The notes: generated by a model not told the origin, from the sequence alone. Counted from the stretch's first letter, positions 35,783-49,250 are shown. The stretch: DNA of 64,000 bases from Niebla homalea (GCA_019925105.1 JAHGAU010000007.1:744001-808000); one strand, 5' to 3'. A program made the numbers and translations.

Positions 35783-37949
35783 TTATAATTTTAATAACGT
35801 AATATTATTTCTTTTACGTTATAATAAATTACGTTATTAATAAAAAGAAATTAACGTTAAAAAAATAATACGTAATTATTACTTTATTGAAATTATAATA
35901 TATAATTTATATAGATACTTAAATTTAATTATTAACTATAAATATTAATAATTAAAGTTAAAGTTTAAAAAAAGCAGATAATCTTTTATATTTATTTTAA
36001 TAAAAACGTTAAATACATTAAAAAATACTCCGTTTTATAGTTATAGGTTAAAAGTATTATATAAATAAAGCATTTTTAAATTTTCGATTTCTTAAGTATC
36101 CTTTTTAATAAACTTAAATATCGAAAGTATAAGTATATATATACGTATTTACCGTTAAAGGTAAATATTATTAAGTGTTTATATATTTAAAGTTAAATTA
36201 TAATATAACTATAACGATAATAACTATTATTTTATAATATCTACGTTAAATCGGATTAAATCCAGATAATATATACATATTCTTTACGTATTTCCGTATT
36301 ACTTATAAATCTTTTAAGATAACCTTAAAATATATAATTATATCTTAAGATTTTAAGGAAAATAACTTATAACTTTTATTTAATTTAATTCTTTAAATTA
36401 AACGTAAATATTAAAAAATAATAAGAATATTTAAGGGAAACTTAAAGATATTTAAAATAATTATTTTAAGTTAATTTAAGAATATTATAGTAAATAATAA
36501 TTATGAATTTTAATTATATTATATCGATCTTATTAAAATTAATATACCCCGACCGGTAATAATATCAATTACTTTATTTTCCGTTATTTAATTAATAAAC
36601 CGATAATATTAATAATAATTTTCTTATATAATATTAAGGATAATAAATTAATTATAATAATTTAAGGTATATATATAAGTAAGTTAGAAATCCTTAAATA
36701 ATAATAAGCCTATAAGGTAAACGGTAACTTATAAAGTAGGTAAGGTACTTATAATATAAAATAATAAGCTATAAAATCCTTTTTATCAGTAATTAATATA
36801 TATAATAGCTTACCTACCCGGTAACTATCCTTAATACTTTACTTTTTTAAGTACCCCGTAAGTATATTAATTTATATAGGTCGATACCGTATATTATTTT
36901 ACGTAATACTTTACCTTTACCTTTTTAATTTTTTAGCCTTTTTCCTTTTTTTTTTTTTTCTTTAGGAAAAAAAGGGTTAAGTAAATAAATAACGATTATA
37001 TTTACTTATATACCTACCTTTTAAGATTAATTGCTTACGTACCGTTAAATAGTAAAACCTATATTAACTTAAGTATTACGTATATATATAATATTAACCT
37101 ATATATAGGTACTCTTTGTAAGGTATAATCGCTATAGCATTATTTCTTACGTTTTATATTTTTATTTTCCGGTTTTATATATTCTTATTTTTCTATCGAT
37201 TTTTTAAATACCTTAACCTTTTTCAATATATTTCCTTATCGTTTCTTATACGTATAGGCCCCTTTTTACCCCTTAATAGTTTATATAAGATTAATATTTA
37301 GCCTTTTTTTTTAGAAAATTTTTAATTTTTTACTTCTTCCTTCCTTCTTTTTCTTATAGTTAAAATATTATTTAAATTACGTATTAATATATTTTTAACT
37401 GTTTTTATTATTTTTTATAAATATTAATAATAATATAAGGTTATTCGTAAGTATTAATTAGTTTAAAGAGTAGAAAAACCCATTTCCTTCCTTAATTTAA
37501 ATTTTAAATAACGATTTAAGATATAATATTAATAAAAATAGAAAATATTAAGAAAAAATTAATAGTAATATAGCGATTTAAGTATAATTTAAAGGTTAAT
37601 ATCCTAAAATAACGTAAATATAAAATTGAAATTAATTTATTTAATTAAGTTAAAAAAATCTATACTTATAAAATACTATATTAAAAATAAGTTTTAAAAA
37701 AAGACGACTTATTACTTATTAAAAGTAAAAAAATAAAAGATTAAAGGGTTTAAGGTATAAAGTAAATTAAAATTATACGTATATTACCTATTTATGGATT
37801 CGTATTAAAAGGATAATAACTTATTAAAAGATAATTAATATTGTAATAAAGAAATAAGCTATTTATAAAATTTTTATCTCCCTTAAGATTATAAACGTAG
37901 ATAATTAATAGCATAATTACGATATATATATTTAATAATTTTAATTTAT
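35783..37949. other. RIP-mutated DNA, unassigned
   Basis: Stops in all frames. Only short purine and pyrimidine runs such as TTTTTCCTTTTTTTTTTTTT near 36940 stand out. Confidence 0.5.
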
Positions 37950-38200
37950 AATTACGACGATAGAATTTCGGTTTTTAAGATTACGATAATAATTTCGATT
38001 TAAAATTATAACGATAAGATTTTGACTTAAGATTACGACGATAGGATTTCGACTTAAAATTACGACTTAAGATTACGATAACTATTTAATAAAAATTGCG
38101 ACGATAAAATTTTAATTTAAGATTATAACGATAAGATCTCGACTTAAGATTACGACGATTTAATTTAAAGGCTAAGTATTTAAGGTTACGCCGATAAAAT
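37950..38200. repeat. Tandem repeat, about 27 bp unit (GACTTAAGATTACGACGATA...)
   Basis: Eight to nine degenerate copies of a unit near GATTACGACGATAAGATTTC followed by GACTTAA. Copies differ mainly by G/A and C/T. Confidence 0.85.
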
Positions 38201-39731
38201 CATAATTATAAATATACCTAAAAAAATACTATCCTTATTAAACCGTGTTATTAATATTACGATAAATTAAAACTATACGGTTCCAATATTAACTATAAAA
38301 AAAAGCAGAAAATACTAAAAAAATAAAAAGCAAAAGATATTAAAAAGAAATAGAAAAAAGTTTTAAAAAAAAAACGTAAAAAACCCCTTAAAAAAAGAGC
38401 AGAAAACATTAAAAAAAACGCAGAAAATATTAAAAAAGATTATAAGGGCTAAGAATAAAACTTAGTACGGGGGGTCCCCCGGAAAATACTACCGAGGAGT
38501 TAAGAGAGAAAGAAAAAGAGACTTAGTATATTAAAGGTTATAAAAAATCGGTACTTATAAAATATTTAATTAAGAATAAATTAAGAATGAACCGGGAACG
38601 AAGCAATAAATTATATATAATTAAAATAAAAAAAAAGGGGATTAATAAATATGATATAAAAAAGTAATAAGAAAGGAAACTTATTACGTTATATATTATA
38701 AAGATTTAAAGGTTATTATTAATCGTTAATTTATTATATTATATATTATAAAAATTTCGGGGTTAACGGCTTTAAAATATTATAGAATTTATAAAAATTT
38801 ATAATTAATATCTTTTAAATTATTAAAGTAACGTTAAGAAAAAGAATTTATATTAACGGCCGTAAATCCTATATTAACGTTAAGATACTATAGAAACTAT
38901 ATTAATAAAGGGTCTTAATGTAAGGGATCTTAAGGTTAAAGATAAGCCGGTTTTAACGGTATTATATTATAAAGAATATCCGTAAATTATAAAAAAGATA
39001 TAAACGTAAGTTACTTTTTTAAGGATAAATTATATTAATAATAACGTTTTATTTCTGGATAAGTTCCGTTTATATTAAACCGATAAATTAAATAACCGCG
39101 GTACTTAGAGTTTATTTAAGCCTTTTAAATTACTATAAGGAACCTATTATGATTATACCGGTCAATTATAGGGTATAATAAATATTAAGCAGTATAATAT
39201 ATATATATAATTAATAAAATTAATAAAAAGAAAGATTTATATATAAATAAATACGAGATGTTAACCTTTTTATTAAGAAAATTACGTTAAAAAAAGGGTA
39301 ACGTAAAGCTTAAGATAAGTAAATAAAGATATTATTAATAAGTAAAGAAAACTATTAAGTTAATAAAGTAATTAAGTATTATATATTGAATCTAAATTAT
39401 AATTAATTAAAAAGAAAAGGATAATAGGATAATTAACTATAAAAAAGATAATTTAATTACGTAAGTATTAATAAACGTTTTTAAATACGATATAATAAAG
39501 AATTAATATTATTCAGGTAAATATAAGCCTTTAACGTTAGATTATAAAGTGACTATAATAATATTCTTAACCGGTTTATTAATAGTAAATAAACGCGTTT
39601 TCGCCGTTTTAAGGCATTAAACGATTATAAGCGATACGTAACGGATACCTATAATAAAATTTTACGTTAAATAATATTAAGGAAAGTGAATAATAAATAA
39701 AAAGTATAAATTTAATATTAAACCGGATAAT
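38201..39731. other. RIP-mutated DNA, unassigned
   Basis: Contains AAAAAAGCAGAAAATATTAAAAA-type short repeats at 38290-38440 and a GGGGGGTCCCCC palindrome near 38470. Otherwise nothing is recognised. Confidence 0.5.
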
Positions 39732-40949
39732 ATTGATTGATTGATTGATTTATACTACGGATCTAGCTAAGCTAATTCCGGCGTTCCTTAATACTCGGCC
39801 ATTTAACTTTATTAATAACCGCAAAAAACCTGATATCCATAACGTTAAAAATAAAAACCGGTATTTACCCAGCCTTTACTTATATCTTAAGGGCTAAGAG
39901 CATCTATAACCGTTTAAAGAATAAGAATTTATTTATATACCTTTTTTAAGAAAACCTATAATACTACGACTGAATCTATTTAAAGGTTACCCTTAAACCT
40001 ATTGCTTTTTTATTATTTTATAGGTCTATTTAATATTAAAATTTTAAAATTCCGATTATATTATTAAATGTCCTTATTAAAATATATATTATTACTATTT
40101 TATTTATATAACTTTACTAACCGATATAGTATTACCTTTTATACCGTTTTAATATTTATAGCCCCTTTAGCCCTTTATTAAGTATAGTTTTCCCGCCGTT
40201 ACTTTCTGCCCCCGGGTTAACGGCGAGGTTTCTTAATTAAGTTTTTAACCACTTCCTTTATTTCTTTGATTAAGCTGAACTATAATAATAAACCCGTAAT
40301 TATTATAAATTTAACGGCCGCCTTAATATCCTTTTTATTAATAAGTATTTAACGATAATCGTTAATCTTTACCCTTTTAATTAATCCCGGTTTAAGCTCC
40401 TTAAATAATAAATAGGAGATTAATACGTATATAACGTCCTACTTTTATTATTTATATTTATAATTAACGTTAATCCGGCTATTAACGTATATAATAAAAA
40501 GGAAATAAGTTAAACCGTTTTTATTTATCCGGAGTTAAATTATTAATATATTATTATTTTTCCTTATAATCTTATAACGTTAAAGATATTTATTAATAAC
40601 CTTATCGTTATTTAGCGCCGGGTATTATTATCCTTAAAAGATTAATTTTTTATATTTACGTTAATGCTTTATTTACTTCCCTTTAATTTATAGGGTAATT
40701 ATTATTAACTTTACTTTTATGGCCTTCTTCTTTTTTATTGCTTTTACTTTAAGTAAAAGTTTATATATTTTTACGTTAATTTCTTAAACGTAAATTAAAT
40801 TAATTTCTTTTTTAATTTCCTCCAGTTTAACTTCCGTAAAGGGGATAAATACCTTTTTCTTATGTTTTTTTATTTAAGGCCTTTTATAGTTCTGGTAAAT
40901 ATGTTTATTTCTTATTAATATAATTAAATTTATATTTCTTTTAAGCCTT

Positions 40950-41150
40950 ATTTAAGTGATTATTTAATTTAAGGCCAGCTTTATTAATAATATAAAGACT
41001 TTGGATTCTAATACCGGGATAAGAGTCGCTTTATATATTTTACTTATTACTTTTAAGTATCAGTTTTAGACTTTCTATAATTACCGGACGGGCTTTTTCT
41101 TATATTTAAGCGTACCCTTAAGTACGTATTAAATAATTATTATATACGTT
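40950..41150 (-). pseudogene. LINE ORF2 conserved segment downstream of the RT
   Basis: The minus strand reads RPVIIESLKLILKGNKVKYI and then YPGIRIQSLYYQQSWPQI. This follows the fungal Tad pattern in which a region like ALR-VTGAY--TP--ALE-EA--PP-DL links the RT to the C-terminal part. Confidence 0.6.
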
Positions 41151-41399
41151 ATTATAAGCTTTATAACCGTTTAATAAACGGTTCTAGTTTTCTATAAAGT
41201 AGTTCTTTACGTTAACGTTATAAAATAAATAAGGCCTCTTTCTTATAAAATTATTTTCTTTTAAATCTTTCTTATATAGTTTTTTTAGTCCAATTTCTTA
41301 TTAATTTATAAACTAAATATTTTAATATTAATTTCCGGTTTTACCGTTATATTGCTTAAATTTATTATAGTTATTATATTATATAACTTTAAACTCCTT

Positions 41400-42135
41400 A
41401 TTATATAAATAAGTTTATATTTATATAAGGTAAATTAAACTTTATATATTTTTACTTATTATAAATAGACTTTATAAGTTTATTTTAACTTTAAATAATT
41501 TATATAAATAAACGTATTATAAATTAAAAGGTAAATATTATTAATAAAACCCTTTATTTAAATCTTTTATTTTAATTTTATTAAGTTTTTAATAAATAAA
41601 CTATTAAAGAATAAAAATAAAATTAAGGAGATAAATAACCTTTAAGGAATCCTTATTATTATAGACTTTATTATACTTATTTTCTATCCTAGGTTAATTA
41701 ATATTACTTAATTACTTAAGAAACTTTCTATTTAATTTATAAAGAAAAATAAAACCTTTTTTTTCCGTAAATTATATAATAACCTTTAATAATTTATTTT
41801 ATTAAACGTTTTTATAATATTTAAGGAAAGAAGATTTACGATATATTTTTTTTATAGCCTTATACCGTATATATACTATTAATTAAGCCTTTAAAAGCCG
41901 TTTCCATTAACTATCCTCTTCTTATTTTTATTTATTAATTAGGGAGTAACTTATACTCTTTTACGTAATTATTTAAGATCTTTATAATTATTATTTTTAA
42001 AGCTTTTCTTAACGTATAAAGGAATATTATAAATTTATATAACTTTACTTTTAAGTAATTTAATTTAACCGGCTTCTTAAGGATAATCGTTTTAGCCTTT
42101 TTAAATTTATAAGGGTAATATCCTATATTAAGGTA
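41400..42135 (-). pseudogene. LINE reverse transcriptase domain remnant
   Basis: Minus-strand translation, reading stops as mutated codons, shows the Tad/I-clade signature in order. GYYPYKFKKAKTIVLKKPVK (about 42125-42065) corresponds to the G-HP--WK-A-TVVL-KPGK motif. It is followed by ALLNTLGKALE-like LYVLRKALKIIIIK and LLN (about 42020-41930). TFNKINYQRLLYNLRK (about 41830-41770) corresponds to GAFDNV-H-RLL--L. The catalytic F-V-D-D box appears as FINN near 41537-41548, i.e. both Asp codons GAC/GAT became AAC/AAT. The enzyme would reverse-transcribe element RNA at the chromosomal target. Confidence 0.8.
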
Positions 42136-45100
42136 AACTTAAAATAAATAAATAAAGACCTTATTAAATAACGATATTATTATAAATAAAAATTTATTTA
42201 ATATATTATTAAGTCCGGGGTTTTATCTTTCTTTAGTTTATTTAATTATTTTAATTATTATTTCCTGGATTATTATTTTACTTATTATTATTAATTTAAA
42301 ATATATTATACTATTAATATCTATTAAGTTAATTTCCGATAACGGGGGAAAAAACGCCCCTTTAAGAGCCTTAATTTTACCGTTAAAGGTATTCATTATT
42401 ATACCGTCTGGTCTTTTTAAGGGTAAAAACTTAAAAATAAATTTAAATTTTTTATTTTATTCCTTATTATATTTTATTAACTTTTAAATATTATAAAAGG
42501 AAACCATTAAGTTATATATTATAGCCCGGAAATACGTTTATTTAGTTTTCCGGATAATTTTCTTTTTTTCTTTTTAAGCTTCCTTTAACCGTTAAAGCGT
42601 TTCCTGGTTTTTATATTTAATAATTTATTTTATAAATACTTTTACCTTTATAATTATTTTTATATACTTTTTATTTTAATAAGTTTTAACTTTTTAAGAT
42701 AACTTTATTATTAAGATTATAACGTTAATTATTTTATTTAAAGCCTTTATTACCCGTTTTATAAAACGGTTAATCTATTCCTTATAATTAAGTTAAGGGA
42801 GTTTTATTAATTAAAATATTATTTTTACCGCTTTTATAAATATTTTAATTTCTTTAACCGTTTTTTATATTTATTTAAACGGTAAAAACAGAGTTATATT
42901 AATAAATTAATTTAAAATTATTTATATCGGGATGTAATTTAAATTGTATTTTAAGTCCTTTCGGGGTTTATATATTATAATTAAATTAATAATATTTTCC
43001 GAGTTAAATATTAAATTAATCGTAATCTTAAGTTTACGGCTTTTTTATATAATAGCCCCTTTTAACGTTAATAATATAAGGTTAAATTATATAATAATTA
43101 TTAATAACTTTTTAGATTTAATATAATTAATTATATAACCGTCTTTATTTTATTAAACGTAATAAAGATTAAAGTCTTTTATTAAAAAATACTTATTAAA
43201 TACGGTTATAATATCCTTAAATAACAAGATTATAAAGGGTTTTTTTTTATTAACCGGTAACGGATTATATATATTATAAATATTTAAATTACTTTTAATA
43301 TCCTTTTCTTATATAATCCGGAGTATATATAGGTTCTTTCCGTAATAAATAACGTCTTAATTATTTATATTTAACCTTTTATTAATAAAGAAATACGTTT
43401 ACGTCGTTTTATTATTTTTAAAAACCAGGTAAAAATTATTTTCCGGGTTAATTAAAAAGTAAATATACGGATTATATAACGGCTTTTATATTATTATAAT
43501 ATTAATATCCTTTATTTTTTTAAATTTAAATATCGGTATTATAACTTTAATTACTTCTTTATATACGTTATATTATATTACCCTTAAAAGCGTAAATATA
43601 TTAAATATTAATATTTATTAAGCTTTCTTTATTAATTTTTATTTATATAAACGGTTTTTCCTTAAAATTAAATATTATTTATCCCAGTTTTCTTATTATA
43701 ATAATAATCCCCGTTAAATAACCGGCCTTAAAAGTTAATATCGCTATAAGCTTTTTTTTCTTTACGTTATTAATTACCGCGTTTTACCCTTCCTTATTTA
43801 ATAAGTTCTATTTATATTTTAAGATCGTTTTTAATTATTTTGCCGGTTTAAGTTTATATAAATTATAACGTTAAACCTTAACTGCTATCCTAATCTCTTT
43901 ACGTTAAGTCTTTTTTACTTTTACCGTATACTGTAAGTTTTACGTTAAGTAACTATTATTACCATACGCCGCGTATTTCGGCGCGTTTTTTATTAAGCTT
44001 TTTATTATTAAGTTAACGTATTTATACGTATTATACCCTTTAATATATACCGTATATTTTATATTATTAAAGTACCTTGTAATAATATATTTATATCTTT
44101 AATATTTAAAGTATTAATAAATATCCGTTATTTAATCTTAAAGTCTTATTAATTTAAAGGATTTATTTTTTATTACCCTTTTATTAAGGATATTATTATA
44201 TATTCTTATTAATATTACGTTTAAAATAACTATAAAATATCTTTTTATATAATTAAAAGCGTTTAATTTCTTTATTATAAAGAGAAAACTATAATTAATA
44301 ATCTTTAACTTAAAATAAAGGACCGTATTCTCCTTTTTTATCCGCCTTAAAGTAACTTCCCTTTCCTCCCTTATAAACCTTATTAAGTATATCCCGTTTA
44401 CCGTAATAATAAAGGATTACCTTAATATTTTTACCGTTTTATACCCTTTTTTACCGGTTTATCCCTTTAATTTTTTTAGTTTTTTTTTCATTTTTAATAA
44501 AATTATATTAAAGAAAATATCCCCGCTTTATAGTTTACGTATTGTAATAATTTATTTTATTAATAACTTTCTTATAACTTTAAACGTTTTTATTAATTAT
44601 AATAAGTTCATTTTTACCGTTATATTTTTTTCTTTTTTACCCGATAATTATACGGTTATTATTTTCGCCTTCTTTAATACCGTTATTTTCTCTTTTACCC
44701 TTATTTCTTTTATTATTAACGTTAGCGCCGTTTTTATAGTTTTTATTACTTAATTTATTCCCGCTTTTTTCTTTAAAGCCTCCCCCGTTATTTTTTTACT
44801 TTATATATATTTTCTTTATTTCTTTTCGCCTTTATTTACCGGCGCTTTTATTACCGTTTTTTAAGCTCCGTATAGTTTTTTTAATTTCCTTAAATTTCTC
44901 CCCGTATTTACGTAAAAATCTTTTACTCCTTATAACCCGATTTATAGTATTGGCTAAGTCTTTAATATAATATCTTTTTATATAATTATAAGGAAACCTT
45001 TTAACGTTTTTACCGTTTTTTCCTTTTTTATTTTTCCCCCGTATATTTAATAATTATTTCTTTTTATAATTTATTTTTATTTATTTAATATTTTTTTATT

Positions 45101-45807
45101 TTTATTTAGCTTTTTTTTAATTTATATATATTTAATAAAGCCTTTTACGTTTTTATTTATCCTTTATCCGTCCCTACGTATTATCCTTATCCCTTTTACC
45201 CTTTATTTATTATTTTTTATAATAATACCTTTACGCGTTATACGCGTTTCTTTACGCGTATCTTATTAATTATAAACTTCCTATTTAATTTAAGGCCTTT
45301 TTATCTCGTATTTATCGCGTTATTTATATGACTTATTACCGTTCCTATTAATTTAAACCGCTTACCCTTCCTTCCCCTTTATTTTTACTATTATTCCGCC
45401 TCCGCTTATCGTATTTAAGGTACTATCCTTACTGTTACTTAAGCTATACACGCGTGCATCGTTTTTGACCTCTGGGGTCCCGTTATTCATCGCCATCTTC
45501 TTCATTTTTTTATTTTAGATCCCATCAACCGGATAATATACGTTTTAATAATAAAAGATAAAATCGGAAAGTAAAGGCTAAAAAGGGTTTTAAATATTAT
45601 AAGGATGAAAGCTAACGGGGTAACGGAGAACTTAACGTTAGTTTACGATTATATTAACGTAATTTAAGTATCGTATAACGTTAAAAACTACTTATACTTC
45701 CTTATATTAATAATAATATATTTAACGACTGTACCTTTATATACTATAGTACTATACGTAGGCTTAATAGTAGGATACCTGCGTATAATTGTTATAACGC
45801 GTTATAT

Positions 45808-45900
45808 ATATTACCGATTACCTTTTTATATCGTATATACTATTAATCACCTCCTTATATCGTATATATTACCGATTACCTCTTTATATCGTATATATAA
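45808..45900. repeat. Tandem repeat ATATTACCGATTACCTCTTTATATCGTAT
   Basis: Three copies of a unit of about 30-37 bp containing ACCGATTACC and TTATATCGTATAT. Confidence 0.75.
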
Positions 45901-46100
45901 TCGTTAGCTTTTAGGATATATTTTACTATAGATAAAAAGTAAAAAAGTAAATCGTATCGATAACTAGTTAATAAGCTTAAAAAGTACTTAGAGCTTTAAA
46001 TATAATATCCGTACTAAGCCTATTAAGTTTACCCCTAAATCCTAGCCTAGCCTTTTACCTTAGCCTTTATTCTGAAGCTCTTAAAGCTACTTTAAAGCCG

Positions 46101-46165
46101 CGTTAACTTAACGTTAACTTAACGTTAACTCAGCGTTAACTCGGCGTTAACTTAACGTTAATATA
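46101..46165. repeat. Tandem repeat of CGTTAACTTAA
   Basis: About six copies of the 11 bp unit CGTTAACTTAA / CGTTAACTCAG / CGTTAACTCGG; the C/T and G/A variants suggest RIP at different units. Confidence 0.85.
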
Positions 46166-46940
46166 ACTTTAATATCACTTTTCGTATTACGCGGCTAATA
46201 TAATAACGTAACTTTAAATACGCGTTATAATAAAAGCGGAGTTTTAAGCGCTTATATTTTGGAGCGGCTTCAGACGTTAAAGCGGCGTCAACTCGGTGTT
46301 TTCTACTCTATGTACTTCGGTAAGGTATACCGATTTATTAATCTTTAAAATAATAATTAATTATAACGTTATTTATTTATAAAATTAAGTATATATAATA
46401 AATATAAGTTATTAAAAAAGCTATATAGCTTAAAAACCTATTAAGATAAATATAGCTTAATAAATCTGAATATATATTTACTATTACGATTTACGGTAAT
46501 AATTGAAGGGTTATTATTTTAATTAAGTACCCAATATATTACGTAAGGATTAAATATATAAATATTTAATTATATTAATTACGGGAATAACTTATTACCA
46601 GTATTATTAATCTTAAATATATTTATATTACGGAGCAGGTAATAGATAAGTCAATAAAAACCTTATTTATTAAAACCTTTATATAATTTAAACGTATATT
46701 AGGCCTTAAAAAACCATTAAATTGACAGTTTAAGGACCGTATACTTACCGACGGCGGACTTAATAATAAGCCGGGTAATAAGTAATAACTATATAAAGGA
46801 ACTTACCGACTTAAGATATAAAGGAATTACGTAATAAATACGGTAATGAATTACTTATATAAAAGGAAATAGTATTAAGGCTATAAAAGAGTTATTTAAT
46901 AAGTATAATTTATAGGTTATATATAGAGTTTAAAGGGGAA

Positions 46941-47102
46941 TATTAAATATATAGGATCGCTACTTAAGAGATTACGTAACGCGGATTAGATTAAATAAAA
47001 CGGACGTATTAAACTTAAGTAAAATAGCGGTATAAACCTTATACATAGTCTTACTTCTGTACATAGTGATAATCAAGCAACTTACACCTCTCAACTTCAA
47101 CA
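46941..47102 (+). mobile_element. 162 bp Copia-type LTR (3' LTR)
   Basis: Same family and length as 3038-3199. It starts TATTAAATATATAGGATCGC (mutated TGTTGAATATGCAGGATCGC) and ends CACCTCTCAACTTCAACA. The first 100 bases are RIP-mutated and the last 60 are intact. The purine tract AAAGGGGAA just upstream marks it as a 3' LTR on the plus strand. A matching 5' LTR is not in the window. Confidence 0.78.
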
Positions 47103-48480
47103 GATAAATTATATTAATTTACGTAACTTACGGAATTTTTATACTTTGCTTTTATTATTTAACGTAATATTTTAAACGGATATAAAAGTTATATTTTAAT
47201 TAATATTTAGTTACTATTATGAAACGGCGCATACGCATACACATAGCATTACGGTCTGCGGTAGGTATGAGCATAGCGGGTAGCTCCCGGGGGTCTTAGC
47301 GCGTATACTTACTTAAATCCATAGCCACCTATTTAGCTACTTAATAATTATATTAATTATATATATTATACTTATTACGTTCTTAATAAATAATAACAAT
47401 AGCTAAGTCGGTTCTTTATATATCGTTATACATATAGTAACGTTTATTTGAGCTCTCGATATATATTTAGTATTTATAAATATACAGACCTTAAAATTTC
47501 TTACTCCGGTAATACTTTACCGTATAACTTAATATACAGCTCCTTAATATAAAGCCCTCTTAAACCTTAAAGATGGTCACCCTTTTAGAACTTATTATTG
47601 GTAATAGTTAGTCCTTTCTTAATCAGCTTAATTCCCGTAAATATCTATAGTATATACGGTACGAGAACTTTAGGCCTTAGAAGTTTAAGTTATAATAATT
47701 ATTAATTCCTTAAACGACGATATTAACGTCTACTTAATAAGCCCTAAGCCCTTCTTTAGCCGCCGCGTAAATAAGTTTTATTAAATTTTTAAAAGATAAT
47801 TTAAAGCCAACCTCTTAAAAAAATTAAATTAATAATTCCTTCCTTAGGATACTATTATTTATATTATACCCGTAATTAATGGATTTAGACCCAGATGAAC
47901 TATTTAGTTAATAGCTAGATATACTATTTAGACCTGAAATTTTTAGAAAGACGTACTTAATATGGCTAAGTACCTTATTAAATCTATTAACTTATTGATC
48001 TTAAGATACCTTATTAACCAAAATTATTAAGGAGTTTATAATTATAATACTTACTGTTTATAGCCTATACTCAATATTACTTATAATATAGAGCCATTAT
48101 ATAAACGCTTACCTTACGTTTTTATTATATTATTAAATTTAGCTTATTATTAAACCAGATAGAGTATAACCTATTTATTATTTAAAGACCTCGACCTTAA
48201 CAGTAACGTTACAATTAAGAACTAAGATAAATAAGGACATTTGGCTTGCTTATATTTTGACTTTACCCCGTTACCTTTATATTAGCTGCGCGGTATATAC
48301 TTTCATTTAACTTACTTAAAATACGACCCGGCAAAATACCGGAGATTTTATTTTTAAGCGATTTAGCTTAATCTTAAGTCTTAAAAATTACGATAATGAA
48401 CCGGGTGTGAACCGGGTGGATTGCGATAAATTCCCGGCTTACGGTTTTTTCCTTAGTATACGATTTCAACACTGGCCTTT
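47103..48480. other. Partly preserved, unassigned coding-like region
   Basis: CA/TG content is higher than in the flanks, especially 47210-47300 and 48180-48470. On the plus strand 47880-48420 reads almost continuously with TAA/TAG/TGA only at possible Gln, Arg or Trp codons, e.g. LDPDELF, PEIFRKTYLIWLSTLL and AYILTLPRYLYISCAVYTF. The last piece is weakly reminiscent of the segment after the Copia reverse transcriptase. The opposite strand at 47220-47600 is also open for long stretches. No product is assigned. Confidence 0.35.
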
Positions 48481-48639
48481 TACGTTACTACTATTTATTC
48501 CTTTTACTTCTTTAATACTCTCAGCGCTTCAAATATATTATAACTATTACCGATAAGGGCATAAGTAATATTATATTATGGGTAATAATATATAACGAGG
48601 GCGTTGCTTTTTTATCTTTTAACCGGCATATTATTATAA

Positions 48640-49250
48640 AACGGCGGTCAGACGTGAGGACGTATGAGAGTGGATGATATGTATATGGATTGCATATGAT
48701 CTATCTAGGAAGCATAATGTTATCTACATGAAATACCCGGGTGGTATAAAATATACGGCCAGGTAATGATATCTATATGCGCTATAATAGTATCTTAATA
48801 CCGCTTATATAACGGCTTAATAATACTTTATGTAATATTACTATTATACTTATATTTAGGTTAATAAACCCCCTTAAAATTATAATATTATTACGGTAAA
48901 AATATAGATCCTAAATATCTTATTATAGTTACCTTTTAATTATTAATATACTATAATTATTACAAATAAAAAATACGTCTTAAATTTAAAGTTAAAAAAT
49001 TAAAAAGCTAAGAAAAATCGGAAAAATCGGTAACCTTAAAAATAATAATAATAATAAAAACCTTCGTATTTTAAGTTACTCCGGAGCTTTATATGTATCT
49101 AAATAAGCTCCGGGTATTAACTTAAATAATCCTATTAAGTAATTATAATTAAATATATATTAAGAAGAATTAAAATTAGTAAAATCGTAAAAATAAGTAA
49201 ACCGGGAAATATTATCGTATATCCGGTTTATAGTTGTAATTTTTTAAAAA
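48640..49250 (+). mobile_element. Possible decayed fifth copy of the small LTR family
   Basis: 48650-48790 is a RIP-light island with LTR-like features: GGTCAGACGTGAGG, GATATGTATATGG, CTATCTAG and a TATA-like GGTATAAAATATACGG. At 49180-49240 the order AGTAAAATCGTAAAA, AAACCGGGAAATATTATCG resembles the family leader (AGTAAAATCGCG ... ACCCGGGAAATAATCG in copy C). A CCGGAGCTT/AAGCTCCGG hairpin lies at 49079-49110. A second LTR and target duplication were not found. Confidence 0.3.

Larger units (their letters stand above)
39732..45535 (-). mobile_element. Near full-length Tad-type LINE (non-LTR retrotransposon), RIP-dead
   Basis: It reads on the minus strand from an ATG at 45496 or the in-frame 45505 (MKKMAMNNGTPEVKNDARVY) down to a short (AATC)n tail at 39732-39750, about 5.8 kb. 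ORF1 spans roughly 43900-45500 and is shared with the fragment at 1-1795. The ORF2 linker and reverse transcriptase are recognisable from about 42700 to 41400, and a conserved post-RT segment near 41000. Such elements copy themselves by target-primed reverse transcription at a nick made by an ORF2 endonuclease. I could not read the endonuclease or RNase H domains confidently. No target duplication was found. The element is broken by dozens of stops. Confidence 0.8.
45536..46940 (+). pseudogene. Probable 3' portion of a Copia element, heavily degraded
   Basis: The assignment rests mainly on the junction. TTTAAAGGGGAA at 46929-46940 is a good polypurine tract directly before an LTR, so this region should be the 3' end of a plus-strand LTR element. 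A frame near 46720-46765 reads SLRTVYLPTADLI, weakly like the Y-PT-DM-AD block at the Copia RNase H end. Its upstream part is cut off by the LINE at 45535. The tandem repeats at 45808-45900 and 46101-46165 lie within it. Confidence 0.4.

Noticed and set aside
39732..39750. (TGAT)n microsatellite as an independent repeat
   Set aside because: It sits exactly at the expected 3' end of the minus-strand LINE and is better explained as its tail.
46936..47107. GATAA after the LTR at 47102 as a target duplication
   Set aside because: The sequence before the LTR is GGGAA, which cannot derive from GATAA by transitions alone; the upstream purine tract shows that this side is element interior.
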